From Myxococcota bacterium (GTDB lineage: Bacteria; Myxococcota_A; UBA9160; UBA6930), in NCBI GenBank assembly GCA_028277885.1, contig JANQFK010000012.1:1-56014 (forward strand): 56,014 bases of DNA, written 5' to 3'. Below the pieces are notes generated by a model. It made no database searches and was not told where the DNA came from. It worked only from the letters and a program-made list of their open reading frames with translations. Positions 39,138 through 48,201 of this stretch are shown here, piece after piece (the first letter of the stretch is position 1; every line of letters begins with the position of its first letter). Both the position numbers and the translations under genes were made by a program.

Positions 39138-39814
39138 CGTGCGCCCTCCGCCTCGCGCACCTCGCGCACCCCGGAGAGGCCCACCGAGACCGCACCGAGC
39201 TGGATCTGGGGCTCGTCGTCGGTGAAGGCGGCTCCGGTCACGCGCGTGCGGACCAGGGTGGTGGTCGGGACCGGGTTGACGTCGCTGCTGGCCAGCACCT
39301 CGAGGCGGTACACGCCGGGATCGAGGGCGTTGCCCCGCTCATCGAGGCCGTCCCAGGCGATCTCGGTGCGGCCGGCCCGCAGCGCACCGAGCTCGGTCTC
39401 GAAGACCGGGACGCCGCTCGCATTGCGCACCGTGAAGGTGGCTCCGTCGGCCGCACTCTCGAGCTCGACGGCCAGGGGCGGCACGCCCGAGACGAGCTCG
39501 AAGGCGTCACTCTCGACCAGCACCTCGCGGCCGATCAGGCCGGCGGCGGTGAGGGCCTGGGTGGTCGCCTGGCCGCTCGCCTGGGAGCCGGTCATGGCCT
39601 CGATGGACTCGCGCATCGCGATCAGCTGCTCGAGGCTCGAGAACTGGGCCAGCTGCGCCGTGAACTCCGTGGAGTCCTGGGGGTTCAGCGGGTCCTGGTT
39701 CTCGAGCTGGGCGACGAGCATCTTGAGGAAGTCGTCGCGGCCGAGGGCGTCGCTGCGCTCGCTCGAGGAGAGCGTGACGGCGGCTCCGCTGGCGGTGATG
39801 TCGTCGGTCAACAT
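39134..39814 (-). CDS. flgD: flagellar hook assembly (cap) protein FlgD
   Basis: Protein of 226 aa that caps the growing hook and helps FlgE polymerise. The conserved N-terminus is LGRDDFLKMLVAQLENQDPLNP, followed by TEFTAQLAQFSSLEQL. The C-terminal half is a beta-rich FlgD Ig/Tudor-type region (AGRTEIAWDGLDERGNALDPG). The ATG at 39814 lies 24 nt downstream of fliK. Confidence 0.95.
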   Translation of the reverse strand: MLTDDITASGAAVTLSSSERSDALGRDDFLKMLVAQLENQDPLNPQDSTEFTAQLAQFSSLEQLIAMRESIEAMTGSQASGQATTQALTAAGLIGREVLVESDAFELVSGVPPLAVELESAADGATFTVRNASGVPVFETELGALRAGRTEIAWDGLDERGNALDPGVYRLEVLASSDVNPVPTTTLVRTRVTGAAFTDDEPQIQLGAVSVGLSGVREVREAEGAR

Positions 39815-39838
39815 GGGCTCGGACTCCTCTCTCGTTCT

Positions 39839-41317
39839 CTAGACGCGCAGGTCGATCGCCGAGGCGTGGCTCGCGGTGCCACCGGCTCCGCCCTCCACCC
39901 GGGCGGCCGGAGCCGGCGCCGGGGCGGAGCGCGGGGAGGCCTGGGGCCCGCGACGCCGCGGGTCGCCGGCGCCCTCGCGCGGGTCGGGCAGGCCGCGCGA
40001 GCCGGCGTCGCCGGTCTCGCGCCCGGCGGGCAGCACCTCGAGCTGCTCGACGCGCAGCTCCCGGGCCGCCAGCGCGTCGACCAGGCCGAGGCGGCCCTCG
40101 GCGATCAGGCGCTGGGCCGCGGGCTCCTGGGCGCGGATCACGACGTCGACGGCGCCGCCCCGAACCCGCACCGAGAGCTGGATCTCACCGAGCTCGGGCG
40201 GATGCAGGTGCACGCGGGCCGCGCCGCCGCCGCGGGCGGCGAGCCACTCGACGTGGAGCGGGACCGCCTCGGCGGCGACGGGCGCCGGGGTCGGCGCGGC
40301 TCCGGCCGCCGGGGCGCTCGCCACCGGCCGCAGCCAGGCCCCGCCGAGCGCGACGGCCTCCGGACCGGGGCCCGGGGCGGCGGGCGCGGGCGGCGCCGAG
40401 ACGCTGCGCGCGGGCAGCTCGGTCGGCGGCGGACGCACCGCCGCATCGCGATCCTCGGCCACGCGCTCCGCCGCGGAGGCGGCGCGCAGGGAGCGAGCCT
40501 CCCGAGCGCCGGCGTCGCGGACACGGGCCGGCGAGGGCGACGCGTCGAGGCGCGCCTCGGCGACCGCAGCCGGGGTGCGGCGAGGCACCCGGGGATCGGG
40601 CGGAACCGGCGCGGTCGGCGGAGCCTGGGAGGCCGCTCCGGTCGGAGCCTCGACCGCGGTGCGCGCGGCGCGGGCTCCCGCCTCGGAGGGCTGCGTCTCC
40701 CGCGTCGCGCTCGGTGCGGCGGGCGCCGGCGTGGCCGGCGGCGGCGCCGAGCGGGCGGTCGCGTCGGCCTCGGCGGCCGCGGGGCGCCGCGCCGCGGCGG
40801 CTCGCGGCTCGGCGGGTCGCTCCGCCGGAGCAGCGGAGCGCACCGCCTCGGAATCCTCGACCTCGGCGCCGGCCTCCCGCGCGAGCGTCTCGCTCGAGCG
40901 CGCCTCCGCGAAGGCGCGCGGGAGGACGTCCTCGCCCCGTGGCGACGCGTCCGCGCTCGCGGCCCCGTCGCGCCCCTGCGCCGGGGCGACGTCGCGTGCC
41001 GCGTCTCGCCCCGCGAGCGGGAGCGCGGTCTCGAGGGCCTCCACGTCGACCGGGATCCCGGCGAGCCCGGCGTCCCGGGCGTCGACGGCTTCCGCGCCCT
41101 CCTCCTCGGCCCGAGGCGCCTCGGCGTCCTCGCGCCCGGCGTCCCGGGGCGGAGCCTGGCCGTCGGGATCGACGTCGCCCTCGCCGGACGCGCGGGCGAA
41201 CACCTCCTCGAAGGGCAGCCCCTCTGCGCCGACCTCGCGGACCGCGCCGCCCTCGCCCGCCTCCGGGGTGGGCCGGGCCGGCGTCAGTGCGCCGACGATC
41301 TCGAGGGCCGCGCTCAC
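39839..41317 (-). CDS. fliK: flagellar hook-length control protein FliK
   Basis: Protein of 492 aa. The first ~370 residues are Ala/Pro/Glu-rich, low-complexity and probably disordered, as expected of the molecular-ruler part. The C-terminal FliK switch domain is clear: VHLHPPELGEIQLSVRVRGG, AVDVVIRAQEPAAQRLIAEG and ALAARELRVEQLEV. It sets hook length and switches export specificity. The GTG at 41317 overlaps the motE-like stop (GTGA). A longer frame upstream runs through other genes and was rejected. Confidence 0.9.
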   Translation of the reverse strand: MSAALEIVGALTPARPTPEAGEGGAVREVGAEGLPFEEVFARASGEGDVDPDGQAPPRDAGREDAEAPRAEEEGAEAVDARDAGLAGIPVDVEALETALPLAGRDAARDVAPAQGRDGAASADASPRGEDVLPRAFAEARSSETLAREAGAEVEDSEAVRSAAPAERPAEPRAAAARRPAAAEADATARSAPPPATPAPAAPSATRETQPSEAGARAARTAVEAPTGAASQAPPTAPVPPDPRVPRRTPAAVAEARLDASPSPARVRDAGAREARSLRAASAAERVAEDRDAAVRPPPTELPARSVSAPPAPAAPGPGPEAVALGGAWLRPVASAPAAGAAPTPAPVAAEAVPLHVEWLAARGGGAARVHLHPPELGEIQLSVRVRGGAVDVVIRAQEPAAQRLIAEGRLGLVDALAARELRVEQLEVLPAGRETGDAGSRGLPDPREGAGDPRRRGPQASPRSAPAPAPAARVEGGAGGTASHASAIDLRV

Positions 41318-41832
41318 GGGGCGATCTCCGCGGGCGAGGCCGGCTCGCCGCGCAGCGGGTGGACGACCTGGCGGCTCATCTCGAGGGCGCGCCGCCGCGA
41401 GAGCAGCGCCATCACCTGGGCCGACTGCTTGTGCTTCATCTTGGCCACGATCTGGGTGGCGAGGTCGAGGTCGAGGCCCTCGATCAGCTTCGCGGCGCGC
41501 GCCGGCGGCATGGCGGCGTAGATCTTCGCGAGGCGGCGCACCGTGTCGCCGTTCTCCTCCTCCCACGCCGAGATCCGCGCCTCCACCACCTCCTGGACGC
41601 CTTCCAGCTCGTCGAGCAGCGCCGCGACCTCGGCCTCGAGCTCGGCCAGTGCGCGCTCGCGCTCGTCGAGCTCCCGCTCCCGGCGCGCGAGCAGCGTCTG
41701 GCGCGTCTGGATCTCCTCGAGGAGCAGCGCCACGCCGGACGGCTCGGCGGGGGCGGCCGACTCCTCGGCGCCCGCGGCGCCGGGCGCGAGCAGCACGAGG
41801 AGCAGCACGGCTGCGTGCAGCGCGTGTCTCAC
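41314..41832 (-). CDS. MotE-family flagellar periplasmic protein
   Basis: Protein of 172 aa. It has a signal peptide (HALHAAVLLLVLLAPGAAGA), a coiled coil (about residues 38-90), and a MgtE-N-like helical domain (VRRLAKIYAAMPPARAAKLIEG; LDLATQIVAKMKHKQSAQVMALLS). This resembles MotE, a periplasmic chaperone for the stator protein MotC in some proteobacteria. The role here is inferred from architecture and its place between fliJ and fliK. The start overlaps the fliJ stop (ATGA). Confidence 0.85.
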   Translation of the reverse strand: MRHALHAAVLLLVLLAPGAAGAEESAAPAEPSGVALLLEEIQTRQTLLARRERELDERERALAELEAEVAALLDELEGVQEVVEARISAWEEENGDTVRRLAKIYAAMPPARAAKLIEGLDLDLATQIVAKMKHKQSAQVMALLSRRRALEMSRQVVHPLRGEPASPAEIAP

Positions 41833-42272
41833 GAGCGCCTCCCGGCCCGGAGGGATCCGATCTCGTCGAGCTCGCGCTGGGCGTGGCGCTCCAGCTCGCG
41901 GCGGTGCTCGGCCGATGCGAGCTCGCGCAGCCGCTCGAGGGCCCGCTTGCGCGCGTGGGCGAGGCGCGCGGCCCGCCGACGCTCGGCGAGCTGGGCGCGC
42001 GCCGCACCGATCCGGTCCGCCGCCTCGGCGACGCGGGAGTCGAGGGTCTCGAGGGCCGCCGCGGAGCTCCGCAGCAGCCCGGCGGGCAGCCCCGCCGCGA
42101 GGCGACGCCCCAGGGCGTCGGCGGACTCGCGAACGCGCTCGCGCCAGGCGGCGTGCTGCTCGCCGGCCTCGGCCAGCGCGCGCTCGGCCCGCGCCAGCTC
42201 GAGTCGCGCGCGCTCGTCCTCGAAGCGCCGCAGGCCCAGCACCGACTCCAGCCGGAAGCGGAAGGCCTTCAT
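41829..42272 (-). CDS. fliJ: flagellar export chaperone FliJ
   Basis: Protein of 147 aa that is almost entirely coiled coil. The N-terminal FRFRLESVLGLRRFEDERARLELA is the usual FliJ start. FliJ is the central stalk-like helper of the export ATPase FliI. The ATG at 42272 overlaps the fliI stop, and the stop overlaps the motE-like start, so expression is tightly coupled. Confidence 0.88.
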   Translation of the reverse strand: MKAFRFRLESVLGLRRFEDERARLELARAERALAEAGEQHAAWRERVRESADALGRRLAAGLPAGLLRSSAAALETLDSRVAEAADRIGAARAQLAERRRAARLAHARKRALERLRELASAEHRRELERHAQRELDEIGSLRAGRRS

Positions 42273-43627
42273 CGCACCGCCCCCGCCGCCTCGCCGGCGC
42301 CGCCGCCGAACACCGCCGCGAGACCGGCCACGGCCTGCTCGAAGCCCACCCGCTCGTCGCGTCCCTGGGACAGGAACGCGCGCAGTCCGGGCTCGAGGCG
42401 GCGGGCCTCGTCCACCGCGGGGTCGCTCCCCGCCGCGTAGGCCCCCACCGCGATCAGGTCCTCGGCGCCGCGCCAGGTGGCGAGCACGTCCCGGGCGCGC
42501 TGTGCGAGGGCGACCTGCTCGGGCGCCACCACGTCGTTCATCACCCGCGACACGCTGGCCAGCACGTCCACCGCGGGGTGGCGGCCGCGCTCCGCGATCG
42601 TCCGGGAGAGCACGACGTGGCCGTCGAGCAGCGCGCGCGCCGCGTCGGCCACGGGCTCGGCGAGGTCGTCGCCCTCCACGAGCACCGTGTAGATGCCCGT
42701 CACGCTGCCGCCGCTGCGCGACGTGCCGGCGCGCTCGAGGAGCTGGGGAAGCACGCTCCACACCGAGGGCGGGTAGCCGCGGGTCGCGGGCGGCTCTCCG
42801 GCGGCGAGGCCGATCTCGCGCTGCGCGGTGCAGAAGCGGGTGAGCGAGTCCATCAGCAGCAGGACGTGGGCGCCCCGGGCGCGGAAGTCCTCGGCGACCG
42901 CGGTGGCGAGGCTGGCGGCGCGGCGCCGCAGAAGCGGCGCCTCGTCGCTGGTGGCCACCACCACCACGGAGCGGGCGAGGGCATCGCCGAGGTCGCGCTC
43001 GACGAACTCCCGGACCTCGCGGCCCCGCTCCCCCACCAGCCCGACCACGATCACGTCGGCCTCGCTGAAGCGCGCGACCTGTCCGAGCAGCGTCGACTTG
43101 CCGACTCCCGAGCCCGCGAACAGGCCGAGGCGCGCGCCGCGGCCCGTGGTGAGCAGGGCGTCGAGGGCGCGGACGCCCAGGGGCAGCGGGCGGTCGATGC
43201 GGGGGCGGCCCAGCGCCGGCTCGGGCGCGCGCTGGAGCGGGACCCGATCCGCGTCGGCCAGCGGGGCGCCGCCGTCCACGGGGCGGCCGAGGGCATCGAG
43301 CACGCGGCCCAGGCAGGCGGGGCCCGCGGGCGCGACGGGCTCGTGCTCCGAGGGCGCCACCCGGGCGCCGGGTCCGACGCCGGCCGGCTCCGCGAAGGGC
43401 ATCAGCAGGCAGCGTCGCCCGCGGAACCCCACCACCTCGGCGGGGATGGGCTCGCCGCCGGCCTCGGGCGCCACCCGGCAGACCGCGCCGAGGGGCAGCG
43501 AGAGGCCGTCGGCCTCGATCACGGTGCCCACCAGGTTCCGCACCACGCCCTCGGCGTGGAGCGGCGGCAGGGCGGCGAGGCGCCCGCGGCACTCGGCGAA
43601 GAAGCGCTGGTCGACGGCGGCGCTCAC
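42269..43627 (-). CDS. fliI: flagellum-specific ATPase FliI
   Basis: Protein of 452 aa, the ATPase of the flagellar type III export apparatus. Walker A is GLFAGSGVGKSTLLGQ. Also clear are VVGLVGERGREVREF, LLLMDSLTRF (Walker B) and GYPPSVWSVLPQLLERAG. The C-terminal region has HPAVDVLASVSRVM. The GTG at 43627 overlaps the fliH stop, and the end overlaps fliJ. Confidence 0.96.
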   Translation of the reverse strand: MSAAVDQRFFAECRGRLAALPPLHAEGVVRNLVGTVIEADGLSLPLGAVCRVAPEAGGEPIPAEVVGFRGRRCLLMPFAEPAGVGPGARVAPSEHEPVAPAGPACLGRVLDALGRPVDGGAPLADADRVPLQRAPEPALGRPRIDRPLPLGVRALDALLTTGRGARLGLFAGSGVGKSTLLGQVARFSEADVIVVGLVGERGREVREFVERDLGDALARSVVVVATSDEAPLLRRRAASLATAVAEDFRARGAHVLLLMDSLTRFCTAQREIGLAAGEPPATRGYPPSVWSVLPQLLERAGTSRSGGSVTGIYTVLVEGDDLAEPVADAARALLDGHVVLSRTIAERGRHPAVDVLASVSRVMNDVVAPEQVALAQRARDVLATWRGAEDLIAVGAYAAGSDPAVDEARRLEPGLRAFLSQGRDERVGFEQAVAGLAAVFGGGAGEAAGAVR

Positions 43628-44313
43628 CCGGGCTCCTCCACGTCGACGGGGGCGAAGGTCGAGGGCAGCAGCGCCTCGCGGATGCGCTCGAGGAGCCGCT
43701 CGCGGCGCGCGTCCACCCGGGCGGCGCCGGCGCGAACCCGCACGTCGCCGGGCGCGAGGGCCGCGTCGGCCGCCACCTCGACGCCGTGGCGCGCGAGCAC
43801 GGCGGGGGCCTCGCCCTCGCCCGCACACAGGCTCGCGTGGTCCGCCGGGGCCAGGTGGACCACCGCCGGCTCCTCGTCCGGAACCGCGTCGAGGGCGGCC
43901 TCGACGCTGGCGACCAGGGCCGCCGGGTCGGTGCTCACCTCGCGATCCAGGATGCGCTCCGCGATGGCGACGGCGAGCTCCACGAGGGCGCCGCGCTGGG
44001 CGCGCAGGTACTCGACGCGCGACTCCGCGAGCTCCCGGGCCGCCGCCTCGAGCAGGCGCGTCGCCGCGGCGCGGGCCTCGGCCTCGCCGGGGGGGCGCTC
44101 CGCGCGACCGGCCTCGCGACCCGCCTCGAAGGCCTCGCGACGCATCGCCTCGAGGTCCGGACCCGCGGGAGCGGGCGCCGGGGCCGGCGCACCGCCGCCC
44201 GCCGACTCGAAGCGCGCGTCGCCGGGGTGCAGCGGGTCGGCGACGAAGGGGGGCGACGCCGTCGCGTCCTCGGGACCGGACACGAAGCGCTGCGTCTCAG
44301 ACGAGGATCTCAT
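43624..44313 (-). CDS. fliH: flagellar assembly protein FliH
   Basis: Protein of 229 aa that regulates FliI and tethers it to the export gate. An Ala/Pro-rich N-terminal region with a GxxxG-like part (AFEAGREAGRAERP) is followed by a conserved C-terminal domain (LVELAVAIAERILDREVSTDPAAL; DVRVRAGAARVDARRERLLERIREAL). The start at 44313 overlaps fliG by 17 nt. Confidence 0.9.
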   Translation of the reverse strand: MRSSSETQRFVSGPEDATASPPFVADPLHPGDARFESAGGGAPAPAPAPAGPDLEAMRREAFEAGREAGRAERPPGEAEARAAATRLLEAAARELAESRVEYLRAQRGALVELAVAIAERILDREVSTDPAALVASVEAALDAVPDEEPAVVHLAPADHASLCAGEGEAPAVLARHGVEVAADAALAPGDVRVRAGAARVDARRERLLERIREALLPSTFAPVDVEEPG

Positions 44314-45298
44314 CGGAGCCTCCCACCTCGATGGAGAGCCGCCCCTCCTCCTCGAGGCGGCGCGCCACCTCGACGATCTGCTCCTGCACCTGCTCCACGT
44401 CCGTCAGCTTCATGGGACCGAGCAGGTCGATCTCCTCGCGGATCTGGTCCGAGGCCCGCGAGGACAGGTTCGAGAACACCTTCTCCTTCATCTCCTCGCT
44501 GCAGGCCTTCAGGGCCACGGCGAGGTCCTCGGTGGAGATCTCGCGCAGCAGGCTCTGGAAGCCGCGCCGGTCGATGCTCTCGAGGTCGTTGAAGGTGAGC
44601 ATGCGCTTGCGGATCGCGCCGGCGACCTCGGGGTCGCGGGTGTCGACGCCCTCGAGGATCGTGGCGCCCTCCTCCTTGGGAACCCGGTTCAGCGCGCTCG
44701 CCGCCGCGGCCGCGCCGCCGACCCGGGTGGAGGGCACGGGCCGGCGGTCGAACAGCTCGGCGACGCCCTCCTCGAGGTCCGAGATCACGTCGGTGGTGAC
44801 GGTCTCGAGGTGCGCGAGCCGCACCACCACCTCGGGCTGGCTGCTCTCCGGGAGGTGCTGGATGATGGCGCCGCCCCGGTCCGCGGGAATCTGGGACAGG
44901 ATCAGGGCGATGGTCTGGGGGTGCTCGTCGGCGATGCGGTCGGCGATGAAGCCCGGCTGGTAGGCCCGCAGCGTCCAGTCGATGCGCTTCTCGTCCTTGC
45001 CCAGGTCCTCGAGGATGGTGCGGGCGCGCTCGGGGTCGAGGGCGGTGTCGATGATCTCGAGGGCCCGGCGCCGGCCGCCGGCGATGGTGTGGTCGCCCTG
45101 GGCGGCCGCCTCCTGGAACTCGGCCATCACACGGTCCTGGACCCGCGGCGGGATCTCGTCCATGCGGGACACCGCGGCGAGCGCCTTGCGCACCTCGTCG
45201 TCGCCGAGCTGGCCGAGGAACAGCCCGACCGCGTCCTGGGGGAGCGACAGGATCACGATCGCGGCCTTCTCGGGCCCGGTGAGGTTCTCGTACTCCAC
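44297..45298 (-). CDS. fliG: flagellar motor switch protein FliG
   Basis: Protein of 333 aa, the rotor component that contacts FliF and the stator. The N-terminal LTGPEKAAIVILSLPQDAV and the middle ADEHPQTIALILSQIPADR motif (EHPQ type) are diagnostic. The C-terminal domain has RMLTFNDLESIDRRGFQSLLREI and LKACSEEMKEKVFSNLSSRA, which carries the torque-generating charged helix. The ATG at 45298 follows fliF by 4 nt. Confidence 0.97.
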   Translation of the reverse strand: MEYENLTGPEKAAIVILSLPQDAVGLFLGQLGDDEVRKALAAVSRMDEIPPRVQDRVMAEFQEAAAQGDHTIAGGRRRALEIIDTALDPERARTILEDLGKDEKRIDWTLRAYQPGFIADRIADEHPQTIALILSQIPADRGGAIIQHLPESSQPEVVVRLAHLETVTTDVISDLEEGVAELFDRRPVPSTRVGGAAAAASALNRVPKEEGATILEGVDTRDPEVAGAIRKRMLTFNDLESIDRRGFQSLLREISTEDLAVALKACSEEMKEKVFSNLSSRASDQIREEIDLLGPMKLTDVEQVQEQIVEVARRLEEEGRLSIEVGGSDEILV

Positions 45299-45302
45299 GT
45301 CC

Positions 45303-46880
45303 CTAGCCCTGGTTCAGCCAGTTGCGGATGGCGTTCACGGCGTCGTCGCTGCGCGCACCGGCCGGTACCGCGGGAAGCGTCTCGCCCGGAGCGGCTCCGG
45401 CCTCGAGCGCCCCGCCGCCGGTGGCGATCTGCGCCTCGAGCTCGGCGACCCGCGCGGGCAGCCCGGCGGGCGCCGAGGTCACGCTGCCGAGCAGCGGGCG
45501 CACCACGAAGCGGCCGAAGGCGAACAGCCCGAGCAGCACCGCGAGGGCGCGCACGAGGTTGGAGATCAGCAGCAGCATCTCGGGGCCGAGGGGGCCCTCC
45601 TCGGGGAAGTCGCCCGCCGGGCTGCGGAAGGGCGCGCTGGTGACGGTGATCCGGTCCCCGCGCCGCTCCGAGAACCCCACCGCCTGGCGCGCCAGCTCCT
45701 CGAAGCGCTTCAGGTCCTCGCCGCTCCAGGGCGTGGGCGCCGGCGCCTCCTCGCCCTCGGCCGCGGGCGTCGGCGTCGGGTCGGCGACCAGCACGGCGAT
45801 GGAGAGCCGCTCGATCCGCCCCATGGGCGTCACCCGCCGGCTCACCTTCTTGCTGATCTCGTAGTTGATGGTCTCCTCGGTGCGGGTGGCGACCGAGCCG
45901 CCCGCCCCCTCGCCGCCGGGGGTGGCGCCCAGGGCCGGGGTGTTGGAGGCCACGCCGGGCACGCCGCCGCCGATGGAGACGCCGTCCTGGGAGTCCTCGC
46001 TGCTGCGGTGCTCGCTGCGCGCCACCTGGGAGTCGGGGTCGAAGGTCTCCTCGGTGGTCTCGCTCTCGGTCCAGTCCATGTCGGCGCGCACCCGCGCCAC
46101 CACGCCGCCCGCGCCGATCGTCTTCTCGAGGATCGACTCGATGCGCCCGGCGAGCTCCTTCTCGACGCGCTGCTGGTAGCCCGGCGCCCCGCCCGCAGTG
46201 CGGGTGCCCGTGGCGACGTCGCCCTGGGGCGCGAGCAGCCGCCCTGCATCGTCCACCACGGTGACGTCGCCGGGCTGGAGGGTCTCGATGCTCGACGCCA
46301 CCAGGTGGACCACGGCGCGCACCTGGCCGGGCTCGAGGATCCGGCCCGGCCGCAGCTGCACCACCACCGAGGCCCGCGCCTTGCGCTGGCGCGCCGCCAC
46401 CACGCTGCGCCGCTCGGGGATCACGACCTGCACCCGGGCCCGCTCCACGGGCTCGAGCTGCTCGATGCTGCGGGCGAGCTCCCCCTGGACCGCGCGCACG
46501 AAGTTCACGCGGTGCACGAACTCGGTCACGCCGAAGCCCGGGCGGTCGAAGAGCTCGAAGCCCGAAGCGGCGCCGCGGGGCAGCCCCTGGCCGGCGAGGC
46601 GGATGCGCGCCTCGTAGACCTGACCGGCGGGAACCAGGATCGAGGTCCCGCCGTCGGCGAGCTCGTAGGGGATGTTCTCGCCGCGCAGGCCCTCGGCGGC
46701 CCGGGCCACCTCGTCCTCGGCGAGGCCCCGGTACAGCGCGCGGTACTCCGTCCGGGTCGAGCCGAACCCGATCCACAGGAAGAACGCCAGGGAGCCCGCC
46801 GTGGTGGCGAGGAGCACGAGCTGCCGCCCGGGCGGGAGCCCGCGGATCTGCTCGACGAGGTTCTGGAGCCAGCCGTTCAT
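45303..46880 (-). CDS. fliF: flagellar MS-ring protein FliF
   Basis: Protein of 525 aa forming the membrane MS ring. Two membrane helices flank the periplasmic ring domains: one near residues 20-40 (QLVLLATTAGSLAFFLWIGF) and one near 425-445 (LLLISNLVRALAVLLGLFAF). Clear family motifs include ELARSIEQLEPVERARVQVVIPER and ASVVVQLRPGRILEPGQV. The C-terminal tail binds FliG. The ATG at 46880 lies 18 nt after fliE. Confidence 0.95.
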   Translation of the reverse strand: MNGWLQNLVEQIRGLPPGRQLVLLATTAGSLAFFLWIGFGSTRTEYRALYRGLAEDEVARAAEGLRGENIPYELADGGTSILVPAGQVYEARIRLAGQGLPRGAASGFELFDRPGFGVTEFVHRVNFVRAVQGELARSIEQLEPVERARVQVVIPERRSVVAARQRKARASVVVQLRPGRILEPGQVRAVVHLVASSIETLQPGDVTVVDDAGRLLAPQGDVATGTRTAGGAPGYQQRVEKELAGRIESILEKTIGAGGVVARVRADMDWTESETTEETFDPDSQVARSEHRSSEDSQDGVSIGGGVPGVASNTPALGATPGGEGAGGSVATRTEETINYEISKKVSRRVTPMGRIERLSIAVLVADPTPTPAAEGEEAPAPTPWSGEDLKRFEELARQAVGFSERRGDRITVTSAPFRSPAGDFPEEGPLGPEMLLLISNLVRALAVLLGLFAFGRFVVRPLLGSVTSAPAGLPARVAELEAQIATGGGALEAGAAPGETLPAVPAGARSDDAVNAIRNWLNQG

Positions 46881-46898
46881 GGTCCTGCCTCAGCCCCC

Positions 46899-47210
46899 TC
46901 AGACCTGCAGCCGCATGATCTCGCGGTAGGCCTCGAGGGCGCGGTTGCGGAGCGCCGTCACGAAGCGCAGCGAGAGGTCGGCCTTGCCCAGCGCGACCAT
47001 GGTCTCGATGACGTCGGTCTCGCCGGCGGCGAGCCGGGTGCCCTGCTCCTCGGCGGCGTTCACGGCCGCGTTGGCGTCGGCGAAGGCGGAGCGCAGCTCG
47101 GCCGCGAACGGAACCGAGGCGCCGTCCGCGGAGGCGCCCTGCCCCTCCCGCGCGCCCAGGGCCGCGCGGGCGGTGTCTCGGAGGGCTCCGGTGAGGGCGA
47201 CGGGGTCCAT
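46899..47210 (-). CDS. fliE: flagellar hook-basal body protein FliE
   Basis: Protein of 103 aa linking the MS ring to the rod. The conserved C-terminus ETMVALGKADLSLRFVTALRNRALEAYREIMRLQV is typical (split: VALGKADLSLRFV / RALEAYREIMRLQV). The N-terminal half is variable. The start overlaps the flgC stop by one base (TGATG). Confidence 0.93.
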   Translation of the reverse strand: MDPVALTGALRDTARAALGAREGQGASADGASVPFAAELRSAFADANAAVNAAEEQGTRLAAGETDVIETMVALGKADLSLRFVTALRNRALEAYREIMRLQV

Positions 47211-47635
47211 CAGCGACCGATCTGGAGGGCGGCCCGGGACATGGCGCGCACCTTCGAGAGGATCACCAGGTTCGCCTCGTAGGAGCGGCTGGCGGACATC
47301 ATGTTGGTGAGCTCCTCGACGACGCTCACCCGCGGATAGGCGACGAAGCCCTCGGCGTTGGCGTCGGGGTGCCCGGGATCGAAGCGCGTCACCGGCGGTC
47401 GCGGGTCGCTCACCACGCGGGTCACCTCCACGCCGCGCAGCGCGCGGTCCAGGCGGCTCGCGAAGGGCGAGGCGACGCTGCTGGCGCGAAACACCGGGTC
47501 GCGCCGCCGGTAGGCGCCGCCCTCGGCGGTCCGCGTGGTCTCGGCGTTCGCGACGTTCGACGCGGTCACGGCCATGCGCGAGCGCTGGGCCTGGAGGCCC
47601 GAGACCGCGATGTCGGTGATGTCCCCGAGCTTCAC
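47210..47635 (-). CDS. flgC: flagellar proximal rod protein FlgC
   Basis: Protein of 141 aa. The rod motif is AVSGLQAQRSRMAVTASNVANAETTRT (split: SGLQAQRSRMAVT / ASNVANAETTRT). YPRVSVVEELTNMMSASRSYEANL is the C-terminal helix region. The GTG at 47635 is chosen because AAGGAGG lies just upstream. The longer frame beyond it overlaps flgB and is not coding. It lies 35 nt after flgB. Confidence 0.94.
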   Translation of the reverse strand: MKLGDITDIAVSGLQAQRSRMAVTASNVANAETTRTAEGGAYRRRDPVFRASSVASPFASRLDRALRGVEVTRVVSDPRPPVTRFDPGHPDANAEGFVAYPRVSVVEELTNMMSASRSYEANLVILSKVRAMSRAALQIGR

Positions 47636-47670
47636 TTCGACTCCCCTCCTTCGATGCCGGGCGCGACGCC

Positions 47671-48060
47671 CTAGCGCGTCTCGCCGGCGATCGGGATGCG
47701 ACGCAGCGCCAGCACCCGCGACATCACCGTGGCCTGGCTGGTGAACGCCGAGGCGTTGCGCGAGAACTGCACGAGCTCGTGCTGCAGGTCCACGCCGTTG
47801 CCGTCGGGCCGCGTGCCGCGGGGCCCGCGCTCGGTCTGCCAGCGGGCCGGCGTCCCACCGCCGGCCTGGAGGTGGCGCGGGTCGCTGCGCTGCAGGCGCA
47901 CGGCGGCCTCCGAGAGCTTCGCCTCGAAGCGCAGGTCGCTGCGGCGGTAGCCCGGGGTGTCGGCGTTCACCACGTTGCTGGCCAGGTTCGCCTGCCGCGC
48001 GAGGCGGAAGCGCAGGGACTGGGTGAGCGCGTCGAGCGATCCTCCGACGACGGACGGCAC
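47671..48060 (-). CDS. flgB: flagellar proximal rod protein FlgB
   Basis: Protein of 129 aa. The rod motif LARQANLASNVVNADTPGYRR is clear, and the C-terminus FSRNASAFTSQATVMSRVL is typical. The GTG at 48060 has AGGGGGG about 7 nt upstream; a further upstream ATG adds 12 residues not seen in FlgB. It is the first gene of the flgBC-fliEFGHIJ operon, about 53 nt downstream of the predicted start site of a sigma-54 promoter. Confidence 0.93.
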   Translation of the reverse strand: MPSVVGGSLDALTQSLRFRLARQANLASNVVNADTPGYRRSDLRFEAKLSEAAVRLQRSDPRHLQAGGGTPARWQTERGPRGTRPDGNGVDLQHELVQFSRNASAFTSQATVMSRVLALRRIPIAGETR

Positions 48061-48123
48061 GTTGTTCCCCCCTGGCTTGCAGCCCGCCCGCTCCACGCGG
48101 GCCGATCTTCCGAGGCTCGAGAT

Positions 48124-48139
48124 TGCAAGGCACGTGCCA
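48124..48139 (-). promoter_or_regulatory. sigma-54 promoter of flgB operon
   Basis: The minus strand reads TGGCACGTGCCTTGCA, a full match to the -24/-12 consensus TGGCACG-N4-TTGCA. The predicted start is about 12 nt downstream of the GC. It would drive flgB, flgC, fliE-fliJ and probably on to flgE, since gaps in that series are short. Confidence 0.92.
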
Positions 48140-48201
48140 CGCCTCGGAGCCGTGTCGCGGGCACGCTCGAGGCGTTCCGGCGCGTCGGCATTGCAGCGGG
48201 G

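Noticed and set aside
41543..45643. Open frame of 1,366 codons on the plus strand across the flagellar genes
   Set aside because: It runs antisense through fliJ, fliI, fliH and fliG, which are all well supported. The product is Arg/Ser/Ala-rich with no domain.
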